From Streptomyces sp. NBC_00370 (GTDB taxonomy: Bacteria > Actinomycetota > Actinomycetes > Streptomycetales > Streptomycetaceae): a stretch of DNA of 64,000 nucleotides. Each line of letters opens with the position of its first letter. Position 1 is the first letter of the stretch. The stretch spans positions 6,828,001 through 6,892,000 of the forward strand of contig NZ_CP107968.1 in NCBI RefSeq assembly GCF_036084755.1, read 5' to 3'. The notes beneath the pieces are model-generated. The model did no database searches. It was not told the origin of the DNA and saw only the letters and a list, made by a program, of their open reading frames with translations. The position numbers and the translations under genes were made by a program. Of the stretch, positions 41,396 to 49,549 are shown piece by piece.

Positions 41396-43858
41396 GTGGG
41401 CGGGATCACTCTGGTGAAGGACGACGAGCGGACACTGGTGTCCGCTCCCGCGGTGGCCGGTCCGCCGCAGCCACCACCGACCGGATCCGACGGGGTGGCG
41501 CCGGGCGAGGTGCTCAGCCCGCGCCGGGTGCGGCTGGTCTTCGTCGGCCTGATGCTCGCGCTGCTGCTGGCGGCGCTCGACCAGATGATCGTCGCCACGG
41601 CCCTGCCGAAGATCGTCGGCGAACTGCACGGCCTGGACCGGATGTCCTGGGCGATCACCGCCTATCTGCTGACCTCCACCATCGGTCTGCCGATCTACGG
41701 CAAGCTCGGCGACCTCTTCGGGCGCAAGGGCGTCTTCCTGTTCGCGATCGTCGCCTTCACCATCGGCTCGGCCCTCACCGGCTGGTCGCGTTCCATGAAC
41801 GAACTGATCGCCTTCCGCGCGGTCCAGGGCATCGGCGCCGGCGGGTTGATGATCGGGGTCCAGGCGATCATCGCCGACATCGTGCCGCCCCGGCAGCGCG
41901 CCCGCTACATGGGGCTGATCGGCGCCGCCTTCGGTCTCGCCTCCGTGGCGGGGCCGCTGCTCGGCGGCTTCTTCACCGACCACGCGTCCTGGCGCTGGTG
42001 CTTCTACTTCAACGTGCCGTTCGGTGTGGTCACGTTCGCCGTCGTCTCCGTCGTCCTGCGCCTTCCCAAGAAGGCGGTCAGGGGCCGGCTGGACGTGCTC
42101 GGCGCCGCGCTGCTCGCCGCGGCCTCCACCTGCCTCGTACTGCTGACCAGTTGGGGCGGTACGGAGTACGCGTGGGGCTCGCGGACCATCCTCGGTCTCG
42201 CGGCCGGCGCGCTCGGAACGGCCGTGCTGTTCCTGGTCGTCGAGCACTTCGCCGCCGAACCGATCATCCCGCTGCGGCTGTTCCGCGACACGGTCTTCAA
42301 CACCACCAGCCTGGTCGGCGCGGTCATCGGTGTCGCGCTGTTCGGCGCCGCCAGCTATCTGCCGACGTACCTGCAGATGGTCGACGGCGCGAGCGCCACC
42401 GAGTCGGGGCTGCTGATGCTGCCCATGATGGGCGGTGTCGTCGGCGCGTCGATCGTCTCCGGGCAGCTCATCAGCCGTACCGGCCGCTACAAGATCTACC
42501 CGGTGCTGGGCACCGCCGTCGCCGCCGTCGGCATGTGGCTGCTGTCCCGGCTCGACACCGGCACCTCAGGCCTGGAGACCGGGATCGCGCAGGCGGTGCT
42601 CGGTCTCGGGGTCGGCATGGTGATGTCGGTGCTCGTGCTCGCCGTGCAGAACTCCGTACCGCCCTCCGACCTCGGCACGGCGACCAGCGCCAACAACTAC
42701 TTCCGGCAGATCGGCGGCAGTGTGGGGGCGGCCGTCTTCGGCACGCTCTTCGCCAACCGGCTGACCGACGCGCTCGCCGACCGCATCCCCGCGGGGGCCG
42801 GGCTGCCCAGCCCCGAGTCCATCACCCCGCAGATGGTGCACGCGCTGCCGCCCGCCCTGCGCGACGGCTACATCCAGGCGTACGCCGACGCGATGCCGCG
42901 GATCTTCCTCTATCTCGTGCCGGTGCTTGTCCTCGGCCTCTTCATCGCCTTCTTCCTCAAGGAGAAACCGCTGGTGTCCCACAACGCCTCAGCCGCCGAG
43001 TCCACCGAGGTCCCCACCGCGCGCATCGCGGCCGCCCAGGAACCCTCACCGTTCGCCCCGCCCGTCGCCCCCGTCGCGCCGACCCAGCCCGCGTACACCT
43101 CGGGTGTCGCCGTCTGCGGCACGGTCCAGCACTACGACGGCAGTACGGTGCCGCGCGCCGCGCTCACGCTCATCGACGTCCAGGGGCAGCAGATCGGCCG
43201 CGGTGCGAGCGGCGCCGACGGGCGGTACGCGCTCAGTGTGCCGGGCGCCGGGTCGTACGTGATGATCGCGGCGGCCGGCGGGCACCAGCCGCAGGCCGTG
43301 ACGGTCACCGTCGGCGAGCGGCCCGTCGAGCTGGACGTGGTGCTGGGCGGGGCGGGCCGGCTCGCCGGGGTCGTCGTCACCGCCGACGGCACCCCCGTAC
43401 GGGACGCGGCCGTGACGCTGACGGACGTGCGCGGCGAGGTGGTGGCCAGTACCCGCAGCGGCCGTGAGGGCGGTTATGTGATCGCCGAGCTGGTCGCGGG
43501 GGAGTACACCCTGGCGGCGAGCGCCCCCGCCTTCCGCCCCGCAGCGCTGCCGGTCAGTGTGCAGGCGTCGCGGGAGACCCGGCAGGACATCGAGCTGGCG
43601 GGCGGCGCCGTGCTGCGGGGTACGGTACGGGCCGGCGGCGGCCGGCCGGTCGAGGACGCCCGGGTCACCCTGCTCGACGCGGCGGGGAACGTGGTGGACA
43701 CCCTCACCACCAACGCCGACGGCACCTTCCGGTTCGTCGACCTCTCGTCGGGCGAGTACACGGTGATCGCGGCGGGCTATCCGCCGGTCGCCACGGTGCT
43801 CCAGGTGGCGGGCGGCGGACGCACCGAACGGGATCTCCAACTGGGCCACGAGGACTGA
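41396..43858 (+). CDS. DHA2-type MFS exporter with three C-terminal carboxypeptidase-regulatory-like repeats
   Basis: 820 aa. Residues about 45-525 are a 14-helix EmrB/QacA transporter: LAALDQMIVATALPKIVGEL is the family motif and GRKGVFLFAIVAFTIGSALT the antiporter loop. After a Pro/Ala linker, three beta-sandwich repeats occur at about 560-635, 640-715 and 720-815, each built on the pattern G-x-V-x-A-x-G-x-P-V-x-D-A-x-V-x-L-x-D followed by G-x-Y or G-T-F and G-x-Y-T. The GTG at 41396 follows AGGGGAG. Usually such tails are secreted; here topology puts them in the cytosol. It should export drugs or metabolites by proton antiport. Its stop lies in a palindrome. Confidence 0.9.
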   Translation: MGGITLVKDDERTLVSAPAVAGPPQPPPTGSDGVAPGEVLSPRRVRLVFVGLMLALLLAALDQMIVATALPKIVGELHGLDRMSWAITAYLLTSTIGLPIYGKLGDLFGRKGVFLFAIVAFTIGSALTGWSRSMNELIAFRAVQGIGAGGLMIGVQAIIADIVPPRQRARYMGLIGAAFGLASVAGPLLGGFFTDHASWRWCFYFNVPFGVVTFAVVSVVLRLPKKAVRGRLDVLGAALLAAASTCLVLLTSWGGTEYAWGSRTILGLAAGALGTAVLFLVVEHFAAEPIIPLRLFRDTVFNTTSLVGAVIGVALFGAASYLPTYLQMVDGASATESGLLMLPMMGGVVGASIVSGQLISRTGRYKIYPVLGTAVAAVGMWLLSRLDTGTSGLETGIAQAVLGLGVGMVMSVLVLAVQNSVPPSDLGTATSANNYFRQIGGSVGAAVFGTLFANRLTDALADRIPAGAGLPSPESITPQMVHALPPALRDGYIQAYADAMPRIFLYLVPVLVLGLFIAFFLKEKPLVSHNASAAESTEVPTARIAAAQEPSPFAPPVAPVAPTQPAYTSGVAVCGTVQHYDGSTVPRAALTLIDVQGQQIGRGASGADGRYALSVPGAGSYVMIAAAGGHQPQAVTVTVGERPVELDVVLGGAGRLAGVVVTADGTPVRDAAVTLTDVRGEVVASTRSGREGGYVIAELVAGEYTLAASAPAFRPAALPVSVQASRETRQDIELAGGAVLRGTVRAGGGRPVEDARVTLLDAAGNVVDTLTTNADGTFRFVDLSSGEYTVIAAGYPPVATVLQVAGGGRTERDLQLGHED

Positions 43859-43872
43859 CTGAATTTCAGTCA
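43856..43872. promoter_or_regulatory. 17-bp dyad at the end of the exporter gene
   Basis: TGACTGAA-t-TTCAGTCA has perfect 8-bp arms. Its first TGA is the stop codon of the exporter. AT-rich DNA follows (AATAATTTG). It could be a weak terminator or an operator for the SpoIIE-type gene starting at 43994. Confidence 0.45.
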
Positions 43873-43993
43873 ATAATTTGCCGTGCGCGGGCGCACCACC
43901 TATTAGTTCATTGCCCGGCGGATCGCGTGTGCAGGGCCGTACCGTGGTGGGTGAAGCCGCAGATCCTGGCGGCATGGAAGGAGCCTTCCACCC

Positions 43994-46447
43994 ATGGACA
44001 GTGGCTTTCCGCCGGGCTTGCCGCAGCAGTTCGCCGCGGCCGGCCGGATTCCGCTCGCCGTGGTCGTCGTGGACGCGGACGGCCAGGTGTCGCACTGGTC
44101 CACCGGCGCACGGAGACTTTTCGGCCATTCCAAGGAAGAGGCGGTCGGTCAGCAGGCCGGCGACCTGATGCCGGTCTCCGGAGCCTTCGCCGACGACGAA
44201 CACGGGCTGGTCCACGGCCTGTACGACGCGGCCGACGAGCTGGGTCCCGAGCTGCACGGACGCGCGGCCTACCCCACGGCGGGGCGGGCGAAGGTCTCCG
44301 AGCCCGGCCGGGATCCGCTCGACGTGCTCTGGTGGTCCTACCCGCTGGTCGGCCCCGGCACGGGGCGCCATCTCGTACTGGCCGCCGACGCGCGGCAGTT
44401 CAGCGGCGGGACGACCGGGGAGGACGCGGCGGCCCAGCGGATCACGCCCGGTTTCGCCGCGCACACCGAGTTCCCCGACGGGAACGGGCTGGCCAGAAGG
44501 CTGCCGGACATCCTGCCGAACATGGGCCCCGCCGAGGCCACCCGCATCACCTCGCAGGTCCTCGAACTGGGCTATCCGGTGCTGGAGTTCAGCCGGCACG
44601 CCCAGGTGCCCGTCACCCCGGACTGGGGAGTGCCACAGCGGCCGGACGGCCGGCAGGGCGCCGCGCGTGCGGGCGCGGGACAGCCGGGTGCCGGGCAGGC
44701 CGGTGCGGGGCCGGATTTCGCCGGGCCGGCCGCCGCCACGCGACGGCCGGCGCCCCGACCGGAGACGGATCTCGAATACGCCGCCGTCCGTGAGCGGTTG
44801 GAGTTCCTGAACGAGATCAGCGGACGCATCGGGTCCTCGCTCGACCTGGAACGCACCATCCGGGAGGTGACCAGCGCCGCCGTGCCCCGGTTCACCGACT
44901 TCGCCGGCACACATCTGCGGGCGGCCGTACTGGCGGGCGAGGGGTTCCCCGAGGGGGTGCCGGACGAGAGCACCGTCTGGCACCGGGTCTGGGTCGAACA
45001 CAACGACGAACCGGGCCGCTGGGACGACACGGTCCCGGTCGGCGAGGCCATCGCCTTCCCCCGGCACACACCGTTCTTCCAGTGCATGGTCACCGGCGAA
45101 CCGGTACTGATCCCCCGGCTCAGCGAGGAGCAAGGGGACCGTATCTCCGGGGAGTTCGAGAAACGGGACCTGCGGCCGCTGATCAACAACCGCTCCCTGC
45201 TGCTCGTACCACTGAAGGCGCGCGACGTGGTGCTCGGCTTCATGGTGCTGATGCGCCGCAGCGACCGTGCGCCGTTCGACGACATGGACCGGACGACCGG
45301 CGCCGAACTCGCCGCCAGGGCGGGGCTCGTGCTCGACAACGCCCGGATGTACACCCACCAGGAGAATGTCGCCGAGACACTGCAGGACAGCATGCTGCCG
45401 ACGGTCGCCCCGCACATGGCGGGCTGCGACATCGCCACTCGCTACCTGCCCGGCACCCGGCTCGGCCGGATAGGCGGCGACTGGTTCGACTCCGTCAAAC
45501 TCCCCGGCTCACGCACGGCGTTCGTGGTCGGTGACGTGATGGGCCACGGGCTCAACTCGGCCGCGATGATGGGCCAGCTGCGCACCGCCGTCCAGACGAT
45601 GGCGACGATGGAGCTGCCGCCCGCCCAACTGCTGCGTAATCTCGACGACTTGGCGCAGCGGCTCGGCGAGCGTTATCTGGCCACCTGTCTGTATGCGGTG
45701 TACGACCCGATCAGGTCCGAGCTGCAGATCGCCAACGCGGGCCATATCCCCCCGGTGTTGGTACGCGCCGCCGACGGCTGCGCCGAACTGCTCGACCCGC
45801 CGACCGGTGCGCCCATCGGCGTCGGCGGTGTCGCCTTCGAGACGGCGACCTACTCGGTGGCGCCCGGCGACCGGCTCGTGCTGTGCACGGACGGTCTGGT
45901 CGAGGTGCGCGGCCAGGACATCGGGGAAGGGCTCGCCGCCCTGTGCGAGCACGCCGCCCATCCCGCCGCCTCGATGGACACCGCCTGCGACACGATCATC
46001 CGCGCCCTGAACACCAGGGAAGGGCGCGACGACGACGTGGCCCTGCTGATGGCGAGGCTGAACGGCATTCCGGCCGACGACGTGGCCGAGTGGCAACTGG
46101 CCCTGGATCCACGGGAGGTGGCCCGCGCCCGTCGGCTGGTGCACGGCAGACTGCTGGACTGGGAGCTGCCGGAAGCGGTGGAGACCGCCGAACTGCTCGT
46201 CAGCGAGCTGGTCACCAACGCCGTGCACCACGGCAAGTGCCGCCATATCGGGCTGCGTCTGGTGCGTACCGACGCCCTGCTCTGCGAAGTCACCGACGAC
46301 GAACCGGCGCCCGCCGCCCTGCGGGACGCGGGGGCGGACGACGAGATCGGCCGTGGGCTGCGGGTGGTCAGCAGACTCGCCAGGGAGTGGGGCAGCAGCA
46401 CCGGTACCCACGGCAAGACGGTGTGGTTCGAGCAGGCTCTGGCGTAA
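43994..46447 (+). CDS. PAS-GAF-SpoIIE phosphatase-HATPase signalling protein
   Basis: 817 aa. Order: PAS domain (about 15-75, IPLAVVVVDADGQVSHWSTG ARRLFGHS), a Gly/Ala linker around 215-255, GAF (265-455), PP2C/SpoIIE phosphatase (470-690, with IGGDWFDSVKL, VVGDVMGHGLNSAA, NAGHIPPVLV, DGLVEVRG and REGRDDDVALLMARL), and a C-terminal RsbW/SpoIIAB-type ATPase (VSELVTNAVHHGK, EIGRGLRVVSRLAREWG). Such proteins control sigma factors by dephosphorylating anti-anti-sigma factors and phosphorylating them again. AAGGAG precedes the ATG. No anti-anti-sigma or sigma gene is in the neighbourhood, so partners must be elsewhere. Confidence 0.93.
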   Translation: MDSGFPPGLPQQFAAAGRIPLAVVVVDADGQVSHWSTGARRLFGHSKEEAVGQQAGDLMPVSGAFADDEHGLVHGLYDAADELGPELHGRAAYPTAGRAKVSEPGRDPLDVLWWSYPLVGPGTGRHLVLAADARQFSGGTTGEDAAAQRITPGFAAHTEFPDGNGLARRLPDILPNMGPAEATRITSQVLELGYPVLEFSRHAQVPVTPDWGVPQRPDGRQGAARAGAGQPGAGQAGAGPDFAGPAAATRRPAPRPETDLEYAAVRERLEFLNEISGRIGSSLDLERTIREVTSAAVPRFTDFAGTHLRAAVLAGEGFPEGVPDESTVWHRVWVEHNDEPGRWDDTVPVGEAIAFPRHTPFFQCMVTGEPVLIPRLSEEQGDRISGEFEKRDLRPLINNRSLLLVPLKARDVVLGFMVLMRRSDRAPFDDMDRTTGAELAARAGLVLDNARMYTHQENVAETLQDSMLPTVAPHMAGCDIATRYLPGTRLGRIGGDWFDSVKLPGSRTAFVVGDVMGHGLNSAAMMGQLRTAVQTMATMELPPAQLLRNLDDLAQRLGERYLATCLYAVYDPIRSELQIANAGHIPPVLVRAADGCAELLDPPTGAPIGVGGVAFETATYSVAPGDRLVLCTDGLVEVRGQDIGEGLAALCEHAAHPAASMDTACDTIIRALNTREGRDDDVALLMARLNGIPADDVAEWQLALDPREVARARRLVHGRLLDWELPEAVETAELLVSELVTNAVHHGKCRHIGLRLVRTDALLCEVTDDEPAPAALRDAGADDEIGRGLRVVSRLAREWGSSTGTHGKTVWFEQALA

Positions 46448-46554
46448 AAAGTACGTTTCGGGTCGAACGTCTGAGCCGAGTGGCCCCCGCCCACTTGCCC
46501 GGCGCCCGGCGGCGACGGTAGTCCGGTGCCTCACAACCAGACATGGGAGGCCGT

Positions 46555-47274
46555 ATGGACGTCTCGGAGCGCTACCGGGAGTCATGGGAAGGTTTCTGGC
46601 GGACGACCTCGGACGCGCCGGGCGAGGCGATGTGGGACGCGGAAGCCGGCCTCTCCGCCGTCCCGCACAGCGAACTGCTGCTGCCGCACGCCGACACCGC
46701 GCTGCCCGTGGTCGACCTCGGCTGCGGCAGTGGCACGCAGACGCGCTATCTCGCCACCCTCTTCGCCCGGGCCATCGGGGTCGACCTGTCGGACGCGGCG
46801 GTCGAACACGCCCGCCGCGCCGACCCGGAGAAGGCCGCCGAGTACGAACAGCTCGATCTGGTCGACGCCGAAGCGGTCCGGGCGCTGGGGGAGCGCACCG
46901 GCGACACGAACGTCTACATGCGGGCCGTGATCCATCAGAGCGAGCCGCAGGACCGGCCGGCCGTCGCTGCGGCCGTGGCCGGGCTGCTCGGCGTGAAAGG
47001 CCGGGCGTTTGTGGTCGAACTCACCCCGGCCGCGCAGGGCGTGCTCAAAGGCGCCGCCGAGTCGCCGGGCGGACCGCCCGCCAAGCTGCGCCGGGTCTTC
47101 GAGCACGGCCTCAAGCCGGCCGGCGCGGCGGACGAGGAGGTGCCGGAGCTGCTGCGCGCGGCGGGCCTGCGGATCCTGGCGAGCGGGGACACGGCGCTGC
47201 CGATGACGGAACGGCTGCCGGACGGCACCAGGATCGATCTGCCGGCCCGGTGGTTCGTTCTCGCCCGCGAGTGA
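46555..47274 (+). CDS. Class I SAM-dependent methyltransferase
   Basis: 239 aa. Motif I is PVVDLGCGSGTQTRYLATLF with IGVDLS as motif II, the SAM-binding pattern of class I methyltransferases. The downstream acidic motif is YMRAVIHQS. GGGAGG lies before the ATG at 46555. The small-molecule or other substrate is not evident, since C-terminal residues (PDGTRIDLPARWFVLAR) are not diagnostic. It is a single gene between the SpoIIE-type regulator and the peptidase operon. Confidence 0.87.
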   Translation: MDVSERYRESWEGFWRTTSDAPGEAMWDAEAGLSAVPHSELLLPHADTALPVVDLGCGSGTQTRYLATLFARAIGVDLSDAAVEHARRADPEKAAEYEQLDLVDAEAVRALGERTGDTNVYMRAVIHQSEPQDRPAVAAAVAGLLGVKGRAFVVELTPAAQGVLKGAAESPGGPPAKLRRVFEHGLKPAGAADEEVPELLRAAGLRILASGDTALPMTERLPDGTRIDLPARWFVLARE

Positions 47275-47320
47275 GCCGGCGGTGGTGAAGGCGCTGGTCG
47301 TGGGCCGTGCGGGTCGCATT

Positions 47321-47336
47321 AGAGGTCTAGACCACC
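47321..47336. promoter_or_regulatory. DasR-like (GntR/HutC) operator upstream of the peptidase operon
   Basis: AGAGGTCTAGACCACC matches the Streptomyces DasR site consensus A(G/C)TGGTCTAGACCA(G/C)T at 14 of 16 positions and contains the perfect palindrome GGTCTAGACC. It lies 55 bp before the dppA start, a normal operator distance. DasR represses in the absence of glucosamine-6-phosphate. Another GntR/HutC regulator could use the same core. Confidence 0.65.
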
Positions 47337-47390
47337 GTTAGTTTTCCACAGGGCTGGATCGGCCACACCGGGGCGCGTACGGTTTCCGCC

Positions 47391-48224
47391 ATGAAGATCC
47401 TCATCAGCGCCGACATGGAGGGCGCGACCGGTGTGACCTGGCCGGCCGACGTCCTGCCCGGCACACCCCAGTGGGAGCGCTGCCGCTCCTTGTTCACCTC
47501 GGACGTGAACGCGGCAGCGCTCGGCTTCCTCGACGGCGGCGCGGATGAGGTGCTGGTCAACGAGGCGCACTGGAGCATGCGCAATCTGCTCCTGGAGCGC
47601 CTCGACGACCGCGTCCAGATGCTCACGGGCCGTCACAAGTCGCTCTCCATGGTCGAAGGCGTCCAGCACGGGGACGTGGACGGGATCGCGTTCGTCGGCT
47701 ATCACACCGGCGCGGGCACCGAAGGTGTCCTTGCTCACACCTACCTCGCCAACTCCATCACCGGCGTCTGGCTCAACGGCGTCCGGGCCAGCGAGGGGCT
47801 GCTCAACGCCCATGTCGTGGCCGAGTACGGCGTCCCGGTGGTGCTCGTCACCGGTGACGACCTGACCTGCGAGGACGCCGCGGGCTACGCACCGCGGGCC
47901 CGGAGCGTCGCGGTCAAGGACCATGTCTCGCGCTACGCGGCCGTCTGCCGCACCCCGGCGCGTACGGCGGCCGACATCCGCGCCGCCGCGAAGGAGGCGA
48001 CGGCGCTGGCCGTGCGTCATGAGCCGGTGACCGGCAAGACCTTCACCGTGGAGCTGGAGTTCGACGCCGCGCATCTCGCGGCGGCCGCCACCGTCGTCCC
48101 AGGGGTGACCCCCAGCGGCGAACGGCGTGTCGCGTACACGAGCGGGACGATGTATGAGGGCATTCGCACGTTCAAGGCGGTCACCACGATCGTCTCGTCC
48201 GCGGTGGAGGAGCAGTATGGCTGA
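47391..48224 (+). CDS. dppA: M55 D-aminopeptidase (DppA type)
   Basis: 277 aa. The zinc and catalytic residues of Bacillus DppA are conserved: Asp8 and Glu10 in ISADMEG, His60 in NEAHWSM, His105 in GYHTGAG and His116 in LAHTYL. The enzyme forms a decamer and cuts D-Ala-D-Ala and related peptides from cell-wall turnover. It is the first gene of an operon with M20, S9 and S66 peptidases. A DasR-like site upstream ties expression to amino-sugar supply. The next gene starts 8 bp before its stop. Confidence 0.93.
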   Translation: MKILISADMEGATGVTWPADVLPGTPQWERCRSLFTSDVNAAALGFLDGGADEVLVNEAHWSMRNLLLERLDDRVQMLTGRHKSLSMVEGVQHGDVDGIAFVGYHTGAGTEGVLAHTYLANSITGVWLNGVRASEGLLNAHVVAEYGVPVVLVTGDDLTCEDAAGYAPRARSVAVKDHVSRYAAVCRTPARTAADIRAAAKEATALAVRHEPVTGKTFTVELEFDAAHLAAAATVVPGVTPSGERRVAYTSGTMYEGIRTFKAVTTIVSSAVEEQYG

Positions 48225-49536
48225 CATGCAGACGGCGCTGGACGAGGTGGTCACCTTCACCTCCGAGCTCATCCGTATCGACACCACCAACCGAGGGAGC
48301 GGCGACTGCCGGGAACGTCCGGCGGCCGAATATGTGGCCGAGCGCCTCGCCGGCGCCGGCATCGAACCCACGCTTCTCGAACGGACCCCGGGCCGCACCA
48401 ACGTGGTCGCCAGGATCGAGGGCACCGACCCCTCGGCCGAGGCGCTCCTCGTCCACGGCCATCTGGACGTCGTCCCCGCCGAACCCGCCGACTGGTCGGT
48501 GCACCCCTTCTCCGGTGAGGTCAAGGACGGCGTGGTGTGGGGGCGCGGCGCCATCGACATGAAGAACATGGACGCGATGGTCCTCGCCGTCGTCCGCGCC
48601 TGGGCCAGGGAAGGGATCAGGCCGCGCCGGGACATCGTCATCGCCTACACCGCGGACGAGGAGGCCAGCGCCGTCGACGGCTCGGGCTTCCTCGCCGACC
48701 ACCACCCCGCGCTGTTCGACGGCTGCACGGAAGGCATCAGCGAGTCCGGCGCCTTCACCTTCCACGCGGGCCCCGGCATGGCGCTCTACCCGATCGCCGC
48801 GGGCGAGCGGGGCACCGGCTGGCTGAAGCTCACCGCGCACGGCAAGGCGGGCCACGGCTCGAAGGTGAACCGGGCCAACGCGGTCAGCAGGCTCGCAGCG
48901 GCCATTGCCAGGATCGGCGAGTACGAATGGCCGGTCAGGCTCACCCCGACCGTGCGGGCGGCCCTGCGGGAACTCGCCGCGCTGCACGGCATCGAGGCCG
49001 ACGTCGAGGCGCCGGACTTCGACACGGACGGGCTGCTCGGCAAGCTCGGCCCCGCGGCGGCGCTCGTCGAGCCGACCGTACGCAACAGCGCCAACCCGAC
49101 CGTCCTCGAAGCCGGCTACAAGGTCAACGTCATCCCGGGACAGGCGACGGCGCTGGTCGACGGGCGGATGGTGCCGGGCGGCGAGGAGGAGTTCCGCGCC
49201 ACCCTGGACCGGCTGACCGGACCCGACGTGGAGTGGGAGTTCCACCACAAGGAGATCGCGCTCCAGGCCCCGGTCGACTCGCCGACGTTCGCCAAACTGC
49301 GCGCCGCCGTTGAGCGCTTCGACCCCGGCGCGCACACCGTGCCGTACTGCATGTCGGGCGGCACGGACGCCAAGCAGTTCTCCCGGCTCGGCATCACCGG
49401 CTACGGCTTCTCGCCGCTCAAGCTGCCACCGGGCTTCGACTACCAGGCGCTCTTCCACGGCGTCGACGAACGGGTACCCGTCTCCGCGCTGCACTTCGGC
49501 GTCCGGGTCCTCGACCACTATCTGCAGACCGCATAG
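48217..49536 (+). CDS. M20-family metallopeptidase
   Basis: 439 aa. Zinc-site motifs: LLVHGHLDVVPA (His, Asp), GRGAIDMKNMDA (Asp), YTADEEASAVDG (Glu-Glu) and, in the final segment, CMSGGTDAKQF then ALFHGVDE (His). The dimerisation domain is the AHGKAGHGSK region. The family hydrolyses dipeptides or N-acyl amino acids in the cytosol. GGAGG precedes the ATG, which overlaps the dppA stop by 8 bp. It likely continues breakdown of peptides released by DppA. Confidence 0.92.
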   Translation: MADMQTALDEVVTFTSELIRIDTTNRGSGDCRERPAAEYVAERLAGAGIEPTLLERTPGRTNVVARIEGTDPSAEALLVHGHLDVVPAEPADWSVHPFSGEVKDGVVWGRGAIDMKNMDAMVLAVVRAWAREGIRPRRDIVIAYTADEEASAVDGSGFLADHHPALFDGCTEGISESGAFTFHAGPGMALYPIAAGERGTGWLKLTAHGKAGHGSKVNRANAVSRLAAAIARIGEYEWPVRLTPTVRAALRELAALHGIEADVEAPDFDTDGLLGKLGPAAALVEPTVRNSANPTVLEAGYKVNVIPGQATALVDGRMVPGGEEEFRATLDRLTGPDVEWEFHHKEIALQAPVDSPTFAKLRAAVERFDPGAHTVPYCMSGGTDAKQFSRLGITGYGFSPLKLPPGFDYQALFHGVDERVPVSALHFGVRVLDHYLQTA

Positions 49537-49549
49537 GGAGAGCCGCCAC

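Noticed and set aside
41171..42247. Long reverse open frames opposite the exporter and other genes
   Set aside because: They mirror the GC-rich third positions of the real genes, have no family motifs and run across several gene boundaries.
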